From an uncultured Acidobacteriia bacterium (lineage in GTDB: Bacteria; Acidobacteriota; Terriglobia; Bryobacterales; Bryobacteraceae), in the NCBI GenBank assembly GCA_903892565.1, contig CAITIX010000315.1:1-33538 (forward strand): DNA of 33,538 bases. The letters are read 5' to 3'. Shown piece after piece: positions 17,193-25,931 of this stretch. Position numbers and translations under genes: made by a program. The notes below the pieces were generated by a model that was given only the letters and a program-made list of their open reading frames with translations, was not told the DNA's origin and made no database searches. Positions within the stretch are counted from its first letter, which is position 1. Each line of letters opens with the position of its first letter.

Positions 17193-18389
17193 ATGTTCGC
17201 ACTCGTCACGATCCTCGTGCTTCTATTCGCGTCGTTCTCGAGCGCCGCTACCTACACAGGATCCGCCGCCTGCCGCACCTGTCACGCCGCTACTTACGCG
17301 CGCTGGCAGAAAACGCCCATGGCCAACATCGTGCGCGATCCGCGCGAGCACCCCGACGCTATTCTTCCCGACCTCTCCAAGCCGGACCCTCTCGTCAATT
17401 TCAAAAAAGAAGACATCGGCCTGGTTTACGGCAGCATCTGGAAGCAGCGCTATTTCAAGAAGGTCGGTGACGATTATTATCCGCTCGACGCGCAGTGGGA
17501 CGTCACGCATCAAATCTGGCGCGCTTACCGCGTTGCCGATAACACCGATTGGTGGGTGAAATTTTATCCGCCCGAAAACGCCAAGCGCCCCACCAGCGCC
17601 CTGTGCGATGGATGCCACTCCACCAATCTCAATCTGCAAACCAAGACAGTGACGGAATGGAACGTCGGCTGCGAGCGCTGCCACGGCCCCGGCAGCGATC
17701 ACGTTGCGAAGCCTTCGCGCGCGAACATCGTGAACCCGGCTCGACTGGATACGGTCGCCGCCAACGACACCTGCATCCAGTGTCATTCGCAGGGCCAGCC
17801 TCCGCAGAAGCCCATGAACGGCGTGTATGCCGATTGGCCCGTCGGCTACGAAGTCGGCAAAAATCTACGCGATTTCTGGCAGTTGGAAGAACACAAACTG
17901 GGTGAGACCACCTTCACGCACTTTGCCGATGGCACCGCGCACAAGAATCGCATGCAGGGGAACGATTTCGTCCAAAGCGCCATGTATGCGCACGGCGTCA
18001 CCTGCTTTTCTTGTCACGACGTCCACGGTACGGACAACCGTGCGCAGCTCATCAAGCCCACCAGCGTCGTCTGCCTGGAATGCCACGGACCCTCTTCGCC
18101 GAACGGTCCGCATGCGCCGTCCATTGAAACTCAAACACAAGAAGCGCACACTCACCATCGCGCCGGAACCCCGGGCAACGATTGCGTCAGCTGCCACATG
18201 CCGAAAATCGCCACGCAGCTGGCCGACGTCAACGTGCGTTCGCACACGTTCCGCTTCGTTCCTCCGTCGATGACCAAGCTCGATAAGGTTCCGAACGCCT
18301 GCAACGCTTGCCACGCGGACAAATCCACCGATTGGGCTAGCGACGCTCTTCGAACCTGGAAAGATCGCTCCCCGTGGCGCGCGGAGTAA
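17193..18389 (+). CDS. Exported octaheme c-type cytochrome
   Basis: A 398-residue periplasmic electron carrier or reductase. Eight CXXCH haem sites are visible: CRTCH, CDGCH, CERCH, CIQCH, CFSCH, CLECH, CVSCH and CNACH. The order and the spacer GPGSDH after CERCH, plus GVTCFSCHDVHG, resemble the cytochrome c554 / multihaem superfamily seen in Acidobacteriota. The start at 17193 follows GGGAGAGG and gives a signal peptide (MFALVTILVLLFASFSSA), cleaved before ATYTGSAACRTCH; an upstream in-frame start at 17124 lacks a ribosome binding site. There is no membrane anchor. The redox partner is unknown; it is upstream of a group of other exported proteins. Confidence 0.9.
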   Translation: MFALVTILVLLFASFSSAATYTGSAACRTCHAATYARWQKTPMANIVRDPREHPDAILPDLSKPDPLVNFKKEDIGLVYGSIWKQRYFKKVGDDYYPLDAQWDVTHQIWRAYRVADNTDWWVKFYPPENAKRPTSALCDGCHSTNLNLQTKTVTEWNVGCERCHGPGSDHVAKPSRANIVNPARLDTVAANDTCIQCHSQGQPPQKPMNGVYADWPVGYEVGKNLRDFWQLEEHKLGETTFTHFADGTAHKNRMQGNDFVQSAMYAHGVTCFSCHDVHGTDNRAQLIKPTSVVCLECHGPSSPNGPHAPSIETQTQEAHTHHRAGTPGNDCVSCHMPKIATQLADVNVRSHTFRFVPPSMTKLDKVPNACNACHADKSTDWASDALRTWKDRSPWRAE

Positions 18390-18446
18390 GCGCCCCGCGC
18401 AACGGTAACCGGAGAGCCCACTCCAGCGTCTTTCCGTATGCCTGGA

Positions 18447-18493
18447 ACCTGAGGATGACGTTCAGACAAACCTCAGGTCTACGCTGTTATAAT
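18447..18493 (+). promoter_or_regulatory. Extended -10 promoter with an upstream 8-bp inverted repeat
   Basis: ACCTGAGG (18447-18454) and CCTCAGGT (18471-18478) are perfect complements 16 bases apart. They end 7 bases before the extended -10 sequence TGTTATAAT (18485-18493). No strong -35 is seen, which fits an activator- or extended -10-dependent promoter. The repeat overlaps the -35 region, so it is a plausible operator for the DUF6152 gene at 18549. Confidence 0.5.
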
Positions 18494-18548
18494 TGACACG
18501 AAATATCAGTTCGTGAGAACATTACCCCCCAGGGAGGCTCCCTTTTCC

Positions 18549-19013
18549 ATGAAGAATCGCATGCTCGCTCTGTCTTGCGCCGTCGCTCTCGCGCTGGCCG
18601 CTTTTCCCGCTTCAGCCCATCACGGCGATGCCGGACGCTACGAAGATAATATTGTTGTCATGAAGGGCACGGTTGTAGAGATGCAGCTGATCACGCCGCA
18701 CTCCATCGTCGTCTTCGACGCTCCCGACAGCGCAGGGAAGATGGTTCGCTGGCAGGCCGAGATGGGCGGACGCGCCCAGATGATTAAGGAATTCGGCTGG
18801 ACGACCTCCACGCTGAAGCCCGGCGACAAGATCACGCTGACGGGCCGCAAAGTAAAGAGCGGCGCGCCGTATATGAACCTGACGGATCGCGCCAACGTCG
18901 TATTGACCGATAGCGGCAAAGAACTCTTCCGCACCGCGAACTACGGCACCAACGAGCCGAAGCGTCCCGCGCTTGGCCTTGGCGTGCCCACCACGCCGCC
19001 CGCGGAGCAATAG
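18549..19013 (+). CDS. DUF6152 family secreted protein, copy 1
   Basis: A 154-residue exported protein: signal peptide MKNRMLALSCAVALALAAFPASA, with predicted cleavage directly before HHGDAGRYEDN, so the mature protein would begin His-His. The rest is beta-rich (VVMKGTVVEMQLITPHS, GDKITLTGRKVKSGAPYMNL) as expected for the OB-like DUF6152 fold. The start at 18549 is preferred to in-frame 18513 because the signal peptide begins there. The ribosome binding site GGGAGG lies in a perfect palindrome AGGGAG-G-CTCCCT (18531-18543 region). A second copy of the family is at 21420. Function unknown. Confidence 0.82.
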   Translation: MKNRMLALSCAVALALAAFPASAHHGDAGRYEDNIVVMKGTVVEMQLITPHSIVVFDAPDSAGKMVRWQAEMGGRAQMIKEFGWTTSTLKPGDKITLTGRKVKSGAPYMNLTDRANVVLTDSGKELFRTANYGTNEPKRPALGLGVPTTPPAEQ

Positions 19014-19053
19014 AAGCGTCCGCAGCCCAGCGTTGCGGTTTTGCACAGTACAT

Positions 19054-19112
19054 CGGGGATCGGGCCGTTCGATCGCTCTCTTGGGAGCCGAACACTCCCG
19101 ATCCCCGTTTTT
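19054..19112 (+). terminator. Long Rho-independent terminator after the first DUF6152 gene
   Basis: CGGGGATCGGG (19054-19064) pairs perfectly with CCCGATCCCCG (19097-19107), followed by TTTTT. The 32-base interior holds two further nested stems, GTTCG/CGAAC and GCTC/GAGC. It ends the DUF6152 transcript 40 bases before the propeller gene. The unusual length leaves open a second role as a leader element of that gene. Confidence 0.82.
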
Positions 19113-19151
19113 CCGTAATCTGATAAAGGAATGGCAGTTTTGGGGAGAGTA

Positions 19152-20726
19152 ATGAGAACACGACATCTATCGGTATATATCCTCGCCGGAGCGGCTCTGT
19201 GTAGCAGCCTCGCGGCCAACGCCCAGGGGCTGAAGCAGACTGCTTACATCAAGGCATCCACTCCCCACGCCAACGATCACTTTGGCAACGGCGGAGCTCT
19301 CGAAGGCCACGGCCTCGCGCTCAGCGGCGACGGACTCACCATGGCCGTCAGCGCTCCCTACGAAAGCAGCAACGCCAAAGGGATCAACGGCAATCAGGCG
19401 GATACATCGCTCTATTCCGCGGGTGCCGTGTACGTATTCGTGAATCGCAATGGCGCGTGGACGCAGCAAGCTTATCTCAAGGCGTCGAACCCCGGACAGA
19501 GCTTTCGCTTCGGCCATCATATTTCGCTGAGCCAGGACGGCAACACCTTGGCCGTGTCGGCGCACTTTGAAGCCAGCGACGCCAAGGGCATCAACGGCAA
19601 CCAGAACGACAAGTCCATCCCCCAAGCGGGAGCGGTTTACGTCTTCACGCGCACTGGCAACACGTGGACGCAGCAGGCGTATCTCAAAGCCTCCAACACC
19701 GGCGAAAAAAGCACGCCGGATCACGCCGATGAAGGCGATCAGTTTGGCTTCTCCGTCGCTCTCAGTGCCGATGGCAACAACCTCGCCGTCGGAGCGATCT
19801 CCGAAGACAGCAAAGCCACCGGCGTCAACGGCGATCAGGAAGATAACTCCCAGCAGTCCTCCGGCGCCGTGTACGTATTCACGCGCAACGCCGGCAAATG
19901 GGCCCAACAAGCTTACGTGAAGCCTTCGAACACATGGGCCGCGATGCTCTTCGGCTATGCCGTAGGCCTCAGCGCCGATGGCAACGTCATGGCCGCAAGC
20001 GCCTACGACGAACGCGGCGGAGCACGCGAGATCAACGGCGTGCAGGATCGCACGCGTCCGGGCTCGGGAGCTCTCTACGTTTTCGTGCGCACGGGAACCG
20101 AGTGGAAGCAGACGGATTATCTCAAGGCGCACAACGCCGAAAACGGCGATTCGCTGGGCTATGACATGGCCATCAGCCAGGACGGCAACACCATCGTTGG
20201 TGGCGCTGCCGACGAAGACTGCTTCGCGACCGGCATCAATCCTCCGGGCTGCGACAACGAATACAAGACCGATACGTCCACGGGCGCGGCTTACGTCTTC
20301 GTCCGCAAGGACGGCAAGTGGACGGAACAGGCATTTATCAAAGCCACGAACCCCGGCAAGGAAGACTGGTTCGGCTCGCGCCTGACGATCAGTGGCGACG
20401 GCAACACCATCGCGGTGGGCGCGCAACTCGAAAACGGCAATTCGAAGGGCATCAACGGCAATCAGAAGGATCAGAGCGCGGAAGACTCTGGCGCTCTCTA
20501 CTTATTTACGCGCACGGGCGATACCTGGACGCAGAAAGCCTACATGAAAGGCTCGAACACCGAAGCGTACGATGAGTTCGGTTCCTCGATGGCTCTTTCG
20601 AAAGACGGTAAAGTGCTGGCCATCGGCGCTCGCGGAGAAGGCAGCACCGCCAAAGGCATCAACGCGGATCAGAAGGATAACTCGGCGATGGGCGCCGGTG
20701 CGGTCTACGTTTTCGCCAATCAGTAA
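19152..20726 (+). CDS. Exported seven-repeat FG-GAP (integrin-like) beta-propeller protein
   Basis: A 524-residue secreted protein with a signal peptide (MRTRHLSVYILAGAALCSSLAANA) followed by seven repeats of about 65-75 residues. Each repeat reads QAYLKASN, a Phe-Gly, LSxDGNTLAVSA, a KGINGNQ loop with acidic residues, and GAVYVFTRTGNTWTQ. Seven repeats match a seven-bladed propeller of the integrin-alpha FG-GAP type. The Asp-rich loops could bind calcium. The start at 19152 follows GGGGAGAG; an in-frame ATG at 19131 is earlier but has no ribosome binding site and would put residues ahead of the signal peptide. The SGNH hydrolase gene follows after 15 bases. A role in surface adhesion or glycan binding is inference. 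Confidence 0.88.
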   Translation: MRTRHLSVYILAGAALCSSLAANAQGLKQTAYIKASTPHANDHFGNGGALEGHGLALSGDGLTMAVSAPYESSNAKGINGNQADTSLYSAGAVYVFVNRNGAWTQQAYLKASNPGQSFRFGHHISLSQDGNTLAVSAHFEASDAKGINGNQNDKSIPQAGAVYVFTRTGNTWTQQAYLKASNTGEKSTPDHADEGDQFGFSVALSADGNNLAVGAISEDSKATGVNGDQEDNSQQSSGAVYVFTRNAGKWAQQAYVKPSNTWAAMLFGYAVGLSADGNVMAASAYDERGGAREINGVQDRTRPGSGALYVFVRTGTEWKQTDYLKAHNAENGDSLGYDMAISQDGNTIVGGAADEDCFATGINPPGCDNEYKTDTSTGAAYVFVRKDGKWTEQAFIKATNPGKEDWFGSRLTISGDGNTIAVGAQLENGNSKGINGNQKDQSAEDSGALYLFTRTGDTWTQKAYMKGSNTEAYDEFGSSMALSKDGKVLAIGARGEGSTAKGINADQKDNSAMGAGAVYVFANQ

Positions 20727-20741
20727 CGCAGGAGGACTTGC

Positions 20742-21395
20742 ATGAACACATCGCGCCGTTTCGTTCTCGCCGCGATTCTTGCGTCCGGAGCATCAACGGC
20801 GTTGTTCGCCGCCGATGGTCCACCGAGCCAGGGTATTGTGTTCGTTGGCAGCAGCATTTTCGCGCGCTGGACGCATCTCACGGAGCAGATGGCTCCCCTG
20901 CCTGTTCTGAATCGTGCCATCTCCGGCACGGTCACGCAGGATCAACTGGATCGCGTGAATCAGCTCGTGTTCCCCTACAAGCCGCGCATCATCGTCTACT
21001 ATTGCGGCAGCAACGATGTGGGTGCGGGCGAAAACGCCGAGCCAATCATCGCGCGCACCAAGCGTTTCATCGACGTGGTGCACAAGCAATTGCCGGAAAC
21101 GTTCATCTATTACACGTCGATCAATAAGGCTCCCGATAAGCGCGATCGCTGGAACATCGTCGATGAAGTCAACAAGCAGATGGAAGCATACGCGCGCACG
21201 GCAAAGAATGTCGGGTTCATTGACCTGAACCCCGTGTTGTTCGATCACGGGAAATTGCGCGAGGATCTGTTCCTGCCCGATCAGCTGCACTACCGCCCGG
21301 AATCGTCCGCGTATCCGGAATTCGCCGCCGTCGTGAAACCGGTCTTGACAAAAGCCTGGGAGAATGGAGTGGGCGTCGCAAGGTCCACAAAGTAA
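20742..21395 (+). CDS. Exported SGNH/GDSL-type hydrolase
   Basis: A 217-residue esterase-like protein. After a signal peptide (MNTSRRFVLAAILASGASTALFAA) the SGNH blocks appear in order: block I IVFVGSSIFARW with the nucleophilic serine, block II NRAISGTV, block III VYYCGSNDVGAGE with the conserved Asn, and block V LPDQLHYRPE with the Asp-His pair. It resembles the GDSL subfamily acting on acetylated sugars or lipids. AGGAGG precedes the ATG by 6 bases. It sits between the propeller protein and the second DUF6152 gene, presumably in one operon; the propeller might present its substrate, which is inference. Confidence 0.88.
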   Translation: MNTSRRFVLAAILASGASTALFAADGPPSQGIVFVGSSIFARWTHLTEQMAPLPVLNRAISGTVTQDQLDRVNQLVFPYKPRIIVYYCGSNDVGAGENAEPIIARTKRFIDVVHKQLPETFIYYTSINKAPDKRDRWNIVDEVNKQMEAYARTAKNVGFIDLNPVLFDHGKLREDLFLPDQLHYRPESSAYPEFAAVVKPVLTKAWENGVGVARSTK

Positions 21396-21419
21396 CGCGC
21401 GGCGCGCTGAGGAGCATTT

Positions 21420-21809
21420 ATGAAGATTGTCGGCATCGTCGTTTTATCCGCTGCACTACTGGCTCCCGCGCTATTCGCGCATCATTCGTTCAACTCCGAG
21501 TTCGACATCAACAAGCCCATCACCGTCAGTGGCATGGTAACGAAAATTGAGTGGACGAATCCTCACAGCTGGTTTTACGTGGAGGGCAAGGACGAAAAGG
21601 GCAAGCAAGCGAATTGGGGATTTGAGGGCGCGGCACCGAGCCTGCTGATCCGCCGCGGACTGACGAAATCGACATTGAAGGTCGGCGACATGATCACCAT
21701 GGACGGCTTCCGCGCGAAAGACGGTTCCGACGTCGCCTCGAGCACCTTCGTCAGCGCACCCGATGGCAAGAAATATCGCACGGGCGTGGTCGGTGGCCCG
21801 AGCGATTAG
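21420..21809 (+). CDS. DUF6152 family secreted protein, copy 2
   Basis: A 129-residue exported protein, paralogous to the gene at 18549. The signal peptide (MKIVGIVVLSAALLAPALFA) should be removed before HHSFNSEFDINKPITVSG, again leaving His-His at the mature N-terminus. VTKIEWTNPHSWFYVE and LKVGDMITMDGFRAKDGS are the typical family strands. GAGGAG lies 6 bases before the ATG. It is the last gene of the propeller-hydrolase-DUF6152 operon. The two DUF6152 copies differ in length and sequence, so they are old paralogues. Confidence 0.85.
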   Translation: MKIVGIVVLSAALLAPALFAHHSFNSEFDINKPITVSGMVTKIEWTNPHSWFYVEGKDEKGKQANWGFEGAAPSLLIRRGLTKSTLKVGDMITMDGFRAKDGSDVASSTFVSAPDGKKYRTGVVGGPSD

Positions 21810-21848
21810 ACGGCTGAATAAGCTGTGTAACACTACGGACGTTGCGGA

Positions 21849-21896
21849 CGGCAGGACCCGCGTCCACGCGTGCTGCGTTCACACGTGATCCTGCCG
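21849..21896. other. Long imperfect stem-loop after the second DUF6152 gene
   Basis: CGGCAGGACC (21849-21858) pairs with GATCCTGCCG (21887-21896), and ACGCGTG pairs with CACACGT inside. It lies 40 bases after the stop. There is no T-run, so it may be a degenerate terminator or a mobile palindrome. The rest of the stretch to 22400 carries no gene I can support. Confidence 0.4.
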
Positions 21897-22400
21897 CCGA
21901 TGAATTACTCAGTCTCTGGCGGGGATTCTGGCTCGTAGAAAAGAAACCTGAATTGCCTCCGATTCAATCCTGAGCTCTGATGACCGAGGGGAGAGGCGAT
22001 CGCGCTGCGTCGCTTTCTGGCCCGCGCTTTGCGGACTGGCTGGTGTCACCCAGACTCCGAACGGCGTTTCGAAATCGATTTCGAGGTCTCTCGTCGCCGA
22101 CGTCCGTATAGTCGCCGCACGCAAGGCTTCAGGCCTCCGAGAGATCAGCTTCATTAAAAGTGCAACGTTTCCCCGGCCGGGGAAGAAACTTGTTACGCCT
22201 GCAGAGTAGCGGAGGGCGTGTGGGTTGCGCGGGGGTGGATTCCGGAAAGCGTTGAGAAATCGGCGGAAACATTGGTCAGGAGGCAAGTGATGGGCAAATA
22301 CCCGCATGGGTGAGCGGGCTAAAAGGGATTGAACAGAAGCTCGGCGCTTTTGAGAAACGCTAGGGATAATCTGCTGTTCAGATTTTGGTGAGGCAAGAAG

Positions 22401-22486
22401 AAACAGCAGATCCCTCGTCGCTTCGCTCGCTCGGGATGACCGGGCGATGGGGAGGAAAGTAGCGTGGTGGGCGTCCTCGAGTGGTG
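22401..22486 (+). repeat. Dispersed repeat family 1, copy B
   Basis: A long copy: AAACAGCAGATCCCTCGTCG, a TTCGCTCGCTCGGGATGAC segment, then the tail GGGCGATGGGGAGGAAAG and GCGTGGTGGGCGTCCTCGAG. It shares both head and tail with copies C, D and E. Confidence 0.85.
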
Positions 22487-22515
22487 ATTGGTGCAGTGGA
22501 GACTGTATTTGATTG

Positions 22516-22613
22516 AACGGCAGATCCCTCGTCGCGTCGTTTACCCACTTCGGTTCGCTCGGATGACCGGGCGGCGGGGGAAGAAGTGGCGTGGTGGGCG
22601 TCCTCGGGTGGTG
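22516..22613 (+). repeat. Dispersed repeat family 1, copy C
   Basis: Same unit as copy B, with about 17 extra bases (TTTACCCACTTCGGT) in the head hairpin region. The tail GCGTGGTGGGCGTCCTCGGG is intact. Copies B and C are 29 bases apart and in the same orientation. Confidence 0.82.
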
Positions 22614-22713
22614 CGTTAGAAAGGGACGCTGTGTTTGGCGGGCCAGAGCCCCAGCTTGCATTGCTGGATGAAGGGCGAGTTCGGGACGAGGACATTTCGT
22701 GGAAGAGTCAACC

Positions 22714-22793
22714 GCGAGGACGTCCTCCACGCTATTCTGTTCCTCAAAGCCGGGTCATCCCGAGTAGCGAAGCGACCGAGGGATCTGCTGTTT
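22714..22793 (-). repeat. Dispersed repeat family 1, inverted copy D (beside the GIY-YIG gene)
   Basis: The reverse complement of the unit: GACGTCCTCCACGCTA at the tail, then GTCATCCCGAGTAGCGAAGC and GAGGGATCTGCTGTTT at the head. Its head end lies 15 bases past the GIY-YIG stop codon. It is in the opposite orientation to copy E on the other side of that gene. Confidence 0.85.
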
Positions 22794-22808
22794 GCTCGCG
22801 TGCAACGG

Positions 22809-23108
22809 CTATCGGCGACTATCCCAATCAACGGAAAGATCTTCCCACGTTGAGTTGGTCGCTTCGACGAGAGCTACTTTCTTCTCGCGTCGCCAGGCTT
22901 TGATTTCTTTCTCACGGGCGATCGCGGCCTGAGGAGTAACAAAGTGTTCGAAGTAAACCAGGCGGTGAACCTGGTAGCGCCCGGTGAATCCCTTGTTCTC
23001 GCCTGCGCGATGCTGCCGGATGCGGCGCTCCAGATGGTTGGTGACACCGCAATAGAGAACACGCGAGCGGCTTGCGAGGATATAGACGAAGAACGAACTT
23101 TGCCGCAC
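22809..23108 (-). CDS. Small GIY-YIG nuclease (URI-like)
   Basis: A 99-residue single-domain GIY-YIG protein. The signature appears as FVYILASRSRVLYCGVTNHLERRIRQHR, with Tyr-Ile-Leu in the place of GIY and Tyr-Cys-Gly in the place of YIG, the catalytic Arg in LERRIRQH, and the metal-binding Glu later in AIAREKEIKAWRREKK. Small members of this type occur in many genomes with no known substrate. The start is set at a GTG (23106-23108) because upstream in-frame codons to 23273 read through repeat copy E and give non-family residues. It is bracketed by inverted repeat copies D and E. Confidence 0.85.
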   Translation of the reverse strand: MRQSSFFVYILASRSRVLYCGVTNHLERRIRQHRAGENKGFTGRYQVHRLVYFEHFVTPQAAIAREKEIKAWRREKKVALVEATNSTWEDLSVDWDSRR

Positions 23109-23176
23109 GACCGCAGTGTAACTCTCGTTGGGCGTTGGGTGGGGATTCGCGAGCGGCGGATTTTGTTGGGGCTCGA

Positions 23177-23260
23177 AGAAACAGCAGATCCCTCGTCGCT
23201 GCGCTCGCTCGGGATGACTGGGCGATGGGGAGGAGAGTAGCGGGGTGGGCGTCCTCGACG
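23177..23260 (+). repeat. Dispersed repeat family 1, copy E (beside the GIY-YIG gene)
   Basis: Head AAACAGCAGATCCCTCGTCG and TCGGGATGAC, then tail GGCGATGGGGAGGAGAG and GGGGTGGGCGTCCTCGACG. The head faces the GIY-YIG start, 69 bases away. With copy D it makes an inverted pair around the gene. Confidence 0.85.
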
Positions 23261-23308
23261 TTATTTCAGACACCCGAAATGCGAAGCCTGCCCCACGATC
23301 GGTTCAAT

Positions 23309-23764
23309 TCAGTTTTCCTTTGATGGGGTGGGCTTGAGGTGCGGGAATTTCTCGTAAAGCTCCTCCATGATATAGCCGGCGGAATAATCCGGACCCGGCG
23401 ATTGCTGTGGGGGCCTGAAGATGCTTAGATCCTCTTTTTGGCGGACCCAAGCGGCGACGGAACCTTCGTCCATTCCGATACGTTCACTGTACGTTAGTTC
23501 TGCACCGTGACGAAGTTCATCGTGTATTTCGTCCAGGTGATGAAGGCCCCGGAACTTGAATGTGACTAGCTTTCCCTCCGGGTTGGTGAACGAGGTCTCT
23601 TCAGCGTTACCAAGCTCGACGGCTTTGTCGTATGCTTCCTCACGCGAAGCGGCCAGCACCAACATCGTGTTCGTATGGACGACGTTGCGATGGTCGTCCT
23701 CCACTTGAATCTCAACAACCAAGTCCGCGATGTACCATTTGGGTGCTGTCGAATTCTCGTTCAT
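23309..23764 (-). CDS. DUF4288 family protein
   Basis: A 151-residue soluble protein: KWYIADLVVEIQVEDDHRNVVHTNTMLV opens with the Trp-Tyr strand of DUF4288, followed by AASREEAYDKAVELG and FKFRGLHHLDEIHDEL, as in that family. The C-terminal YIMEELYEKFPHLKP is a helical tail. The ATG at 23762-23764 is the only sensible start; longer frames upstream run antisense to groEL. AGAAGG lies very close to the ATG, an untidy ribosome binding site. The gene follows the groEL terminator by about 40 bases, so it should have its own promoter, or depend on readthrough. Function unknown. Confidence 0.75.
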   Translation of the reverse strand: MNENSTAPKWYIADLVVEIQVEDDHRNVVHTNTMLVLAASREEAYDKAVELGNAEETSFTNPEGKLVTFKFRGLHHLDEIHDELRHGAELTYSERIGMDEGSVAAWVRQKEDLSIFRPPQQSPGPDYSAGYIMEELYEKFPHLKPTPSKEN

Positions 23765-23805
23765 CCTTCTTGAGTCCTCTTCAAGAAGGATAGTCCAAGA
23801 GAAGC

Positions 23806-23834
23806 AAAAAAGGCCGCCCCTTGCGGAGCGGCCT
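23806..23834 (-). terminator. Rho-independent terminator of the groESL operon
   Basis: On the minus strand AGGCCGCTCC, loop GCAA, GGGGCGGCCT and then a run of six T. It lies 35 bases past the groEL stop. Confidence 0.9.
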
Positions 23835-23835
23835 C

Positions 23836-23867
23836 TTCTGACTACTGACTTCTGTCTTCTGACTTCT
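23836..23867. repeat. CTGACT-type low-complexity repeat between groEL and its terminator
   Basis: TTCTGACTACTGACTTCTG followed by TCTTCTGACTTC is a tandem of the heptamer-like TTCTGAC / TACTGAC. A related stretch in the opposite orientation is at 26083-26110 (GTTAGGAGACAGGAGTCAG). Such short degenerate tandems recur as spacers in many GC-rich genomes. Confidence 0.6.
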
Positions 23868-23868
23868 T

Positions 23869-25509
<1,641 letters not shown>

Positions 25510-25530
25510 TCAAATCTCCTAGTAAAAGCC

Positions 25531-25839
25531 TTACTTCTTCTTCGCGGAACCTTCGAGAACGCCGAGTACTTCGTCCTCACGCATGATCATGTACTCGTCG
25601 GTGCCGATCTTGATGTCCGAACCGGAGTACTTGCCGAACAGAATGCGATCGCCCACTTTGACGTCGAGCGGGATCAGCTTGCCGTCTTCGGCGCGCTTGC
25701 CCTGTCCGGCGGCGATCACTTCGCCCTGCTGCGGCTTTTCCTTGGCGGAATCGGGGATAAACAATCCACCGGCCGTTTTCTCTGTGTCATCCTCAATCCG
25801 TTTGACCACGATGCGGTCGTAGAGCGGACGAATTTTCAT
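25531..25839 (-). CDS. groES: Co-chaperonin GroES (Hsp10)
   Basis: A 102-residue cap protein: [48 protein letters not shown] (read in pieces) contains the mobile loop [11 protein letters not shown], and [34 protein letters not shown] ends the fold. GAGGAGG is 7 bases before the ATG. It is the first gene of the operon controlled by the CIRCE-promoter element at 25932-25961. Confidence 0.97.
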   Translation of the reverse strand: MKIRPLYDRIVVKRIEDDTEKTAGGLFIPDSAKEKPQQGEVIAAGQGKRAEDGKLIPLDVKVGDRILFGKYSGSDIKIGTDEYMIMREDEVLGVLEGSAKKK

Positions 25840-25931
25840 CGTTGTACCTCCTCAGAATCTTTTGGCTGGTCCCGCGAGGCGGGATTACCTGTTTGAATGG
25901 AAGTCGCGAAGCTGCGCCCTTCCGAGCACTA

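Noticed and set aside
19167-20426. A 419-codon minus-strand frame.
   Set aside because: Complement of the repetitive propeller gene; its apparent repeats mirror those of the real protein.
21849-21896. The stem-loop after the DUF6152 gene as a Rho-independent terminator.
   Set aside because: The stem is good but there is no T-run after it, so I record it only as a structure.
22401-22613. The repeat island as a CRISPR array.
   Set aside because: Repeat units differ in length and orientation and are not separated by uniform spacers; no cas genes are near.
21909-22730. A 273-codon minus-strand frame between the DUF6152 and GIY-YIG genes.
   Set aside because: Much of it is translated repeat copies B and C (peptides such as SERSDEGSAV), and the remainder has no similarity that I know of.
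22809-23273. The longer 154-codon form of the GIY-YIG gene.
   Set aside because: The extra 55 N-terminal residues are translated repeat copy E; the family begins at the GTG at 23108.
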